Source: CAKSQF01 sp051867925 (GTDB lineage: Bacteria; Bacillota; Clostridia; Oscillospirales; CAG-272). From it: a DNA stretch of 6,513 bases. This document shows, piece after piece, positions 5,548 to 6,513 of this stretch. How positions within the stretch are numbered: position 1 is the stretch's first letter; the number at the start of each line of letters is the position of its first letter. Position numbers and translations under genes: made by a program. The stretch lies in the NCBI GenBank assembly GCA_051867925.1, contig JBJDZI010000114.1, positions 1-6,513 on the forward strand, read 5' to 3'. Below the pieces are notes generated by a model that did not search any database, had not been told where the DNA came from, and was given only the letters and a program-made list of their open reading frames with translations.

Positions 5548-6390
5548 ATGATTTGCAAGCATTGTAACCAAGAGATCCCCGACAACTCTCTTTTCTGCAC
5601 AAACTGCGGTCAGAAGATCGAACCGGAGAAAACCGCTCCCGTCCGCCAGCCCCAACAGCCAGCGTGCTGCTCCGCCTGCGGCGCACCCATCGCTCCCGGT
5701 GCCGCTTTCTGCACAAACTGCGGTCAGAAGATCGAGCCGGTGAAAACCGCTCCCGTCAGTCAGCCTCAACAGCCAGCGTGTTGCTCCGCCTGCGGCGCAC
5801 CCATCGCTCCCGGTGCCGTTTTCTGCACCGGTTGCGGCGCAAAAGTGAAGGCTCCCGCCGCATCCGGAACAAAAAAGACGCTGTCCCCGGGTGCCATTAT
5901 CGGTATCATTGCAGGAGGCGTCGGTGCTCTGCTGATCGCTCTGATCATTCTGCTGGTTTCCCTGCTGGGCGGTCAAAGCGTAGAAGACGTCATCGAACTG
6001 TATTTTGACGCATCCTGCAAGGCAGATGTCGGTGCCGCTCTGGAATGTATGCCCGATAAGCAGGTCGAGTATATGGCAAATTATTACGGCAACATGAGCG
6101 ATCTTCGTGATGAAATGAAAGAATCTCTGGAAGATGAGCTGGATTCCGCAGTGAAGAAATACGGCGACTTCAAACGCTACAAATACAAGATCGTAGATCA
6201 GGACGAGTTCGACCTGGATGATGTGAGTGCCATGCTTAAACTTGTGGGAATCAAGGCGGAAGAAGCGGTTGAGGTCGAAATCGACTATACCATCTACTTC
6301 GAAGACGATGAAGTGGAAGACACCATTACGCTGGTTCTGATCAAAATCGACGGCGATTGGTACTTACTTGAGGGTGACAATCTGTTCTAA
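5548..6390 (+). CDS. Three-zinc-ribbon, single-TM protein with NTF2-like C-terminus
   Basis: This gene encodes a 280-residue paralogue of the upstream protein, function unknown. Three C-x2-C...C-x2-C ribbons use C3/C6/C17/C20, C41/C44/C55/C58 and C79/C82/C93/C96, at an exact 38-residue period; C40 and C78 are extra cysteines beside the ligands. Linkers are Pro/Gln-rich (QPQQPAC). The transmembrane helix lies at about 116-140 (IIGIIAGGVGALLIALIILL). The C-domain (about 144-280) starts EDVIELYFDASCKAD and ends LIKIDGDWYLLEG; it is more acidic than in the paralogue (DQDEFDLDD, FEDDEVED). The ATG at 5548 has AAGGAG 6 nt upstream. A relation to TcaA/YvbJ-like membrane proteins is suggested by architecture only. 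A hairpin about 40 bp downstream probably ends the transcript. Confidence 0.9.
   Translation: MICKHCNQEIPDNSLFCTNCGQKIEPEKTAPVRQPQQPACCSACGAPIAPGAAFCTNCGQKIEPVKTAPVSQPQQPACCSACGAPIAPGAVFCTGCGAKVKAPAASGTKKTLSPGAIIGIIAGGVGALLIALIILLVSLLGGQSVEDVIELYFDASCKADVGAALECMPDKQVEYMANYYGNMSDLRDEMKESLEDELDSAVKKYGDFKRYKYKIVDQDEFDLDDVSAMLKLVGIKAEEAVEVEIDYTIYFEDDEVEDTITLVLIKIDGDWYLLEGDNLF
5593..5820 (+). repeat. 114-bp in-frame tandem repeat encoding zinc ribbons
   Basis: Units 5593-5706 and 5707-5820 differ at only about 7 of 114 positions, and the next unit begins again with TTCTGCAC at 5821 before diverging. Each unit encodes 38 residues, the end of one ribbon, a linker and the start of the next. The similarity far exceeds that between the two paralogous genes, so the expansion happened after the gene duplication. 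Confidence 0.9.
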
Positions 6391-6429
6391 TCAAGCAGAA
6401 CGATCCAACCATCCATTTGAATACCGCAA

Positions 6430-6454
6430 GGGGCTGTCTCATGAAGACAGCCCC
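6430..6454 (+). terminator. Terminator-like hairpin after the second zinc-ribbon gene
   Basis: GGGGCTGTCT (6430-6439) pairs perfectly with AGACAGCCCC (6445-6454) around the loop CATGA, followed by TCATTTTG, a short U-rich tail. It lies 39 nt past the stop codon and directly adjoins the inverted box at 6461. It has the same place relative to the box as the hairpins at 53-77 and 244-268 but different arm sequences. Confidence 0.7.
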
Positions 6455-6460
6455 TCATTT

Positions 6461-6506
6461 TGTCGAAAAAGTCTTTCAGAAAATCGAGAGGAGGGCGAAA
6501 CCATCT
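6461..6506 (+). repeat. Exact inverted copy of the 46-bp box at 1-46
   Basis: All 46 positions are the reverse complement of 1-46, beginning TGTCGAAAAAGTC and ending GCGAAACCATCT. Seven further bases reach the window edge. With copy A this places perfect 46-bp inverted repeats at both ends of the window. Confidence 0.95.
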
Positions 6507-6513
6507 CAAACGC

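Larger units (their letters stand above)
4421..6390 (+). repeat. Tandem duplication of a promoter-plus-gene unit
   Basis: Two adjacent transcription units are homologous from upstream of the promoter through to the coding end. TTGCAA boxes lie at 4456 and 5447, TATAAT boxes at 4479 and 5470, and start codons at 4557 and 5548: all are offset by exactly 991 bp. Homology reaches upstream to TGAAAcTGAAgCGAT (4421) and TGAAAaTGAAaCGAT (5411), with one base inserted. The units share their 5' leaders and the proteins align end to end apart from the extra ribbon, so a whole ~990-bp unit was copied and then diverged. Confidence 0.85.

Noticed and set aside
5593..5860. CRISPR-like array
   Set aside because: The regular repeats are in-frame coding units of 114 bp with no spacer-repeat alternation; they encode zinc ribbons.
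1..6513. Composite transposon or integrative element
   Set aside because: Inverted ends exist, but no transposase, recombinase or target-site duplication is visible and the genes look chromosomal.

Overview
The window looks like chromosomal DNA from a low-to-middle G+C Firmicute, most likely a gut-type Clostridia. This is an inference. It rests on consensus sigma-A type promoters (TTGnnn-N17-TATAAT), strong AAGGAG/AGGAG ribosome binding sites, a TTG start, Clostridia-like protein families and dispersed intergenic repeats. No rRNA, tRNA, CRISPR array, transposase or phage gene is visible. By eye, base composition is about half G+C in the genes, with AT-rich promoters.

Layout, left to right. 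(1) 1-329 has no gene and holds a repeat cluster: two co-linear copies of an ~86-bp element (1-86 and 192-277), each a 46-bp box followed by a hairpin, separated by a different element with its own perfect hairpin. (2) 330-1367 (-) encodes a YeiH-family membrane transporter. It is divergent from a LysR-type regulator at 1479-2342 (+). The 111 bp between them hold two interlocked, face-to-face promoters whose -35 and -10 boxes overlap, followed by a palindromic operator candidate. (3) A bidirectional hairpin terminator at 2357-2398 separates the LysR gene from a minus-strand operon: a Ppx/GppA phosphatase (3286-4251, upstream) and a SpoU/TrmH-type RNA methyltransferase (2483-3256, downstream). 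(4) 4421-6390 (+) is a tandem duplication of one transcription unit. Two paralogous membrane proteins, with two and three zinc ribbons respectively, each carry one transmembrane helix and a C-terminal NTF2/DUF4878-like domain. Each has its own extended -10 promoter and a related leader. The second gene has gained a ribbon through a recent 114-bp internal duplication. (5) A hairpin at 6430-6454 ends this unit. It is followed by an exact 46-bp inverted copy (6461-6506) of the box that opens the window.

The transporter and LysR genes form a probable self-contained regulated pair. The phosphatase and methyltransferase look like housekeeping or nucleotide-stress genes. The zinc-ribbon pair is the least understood part: its architecture resembles TcaA/YvbJ-type envelope proteins, but no function can be read from the sequence. 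The whole window is bounded by inverted copies of one repeat. The simplest explanation is a contig that ends in a multicopy intergenic repeat; a mobile unit with terminal inverted repeats is the less likely alternative.
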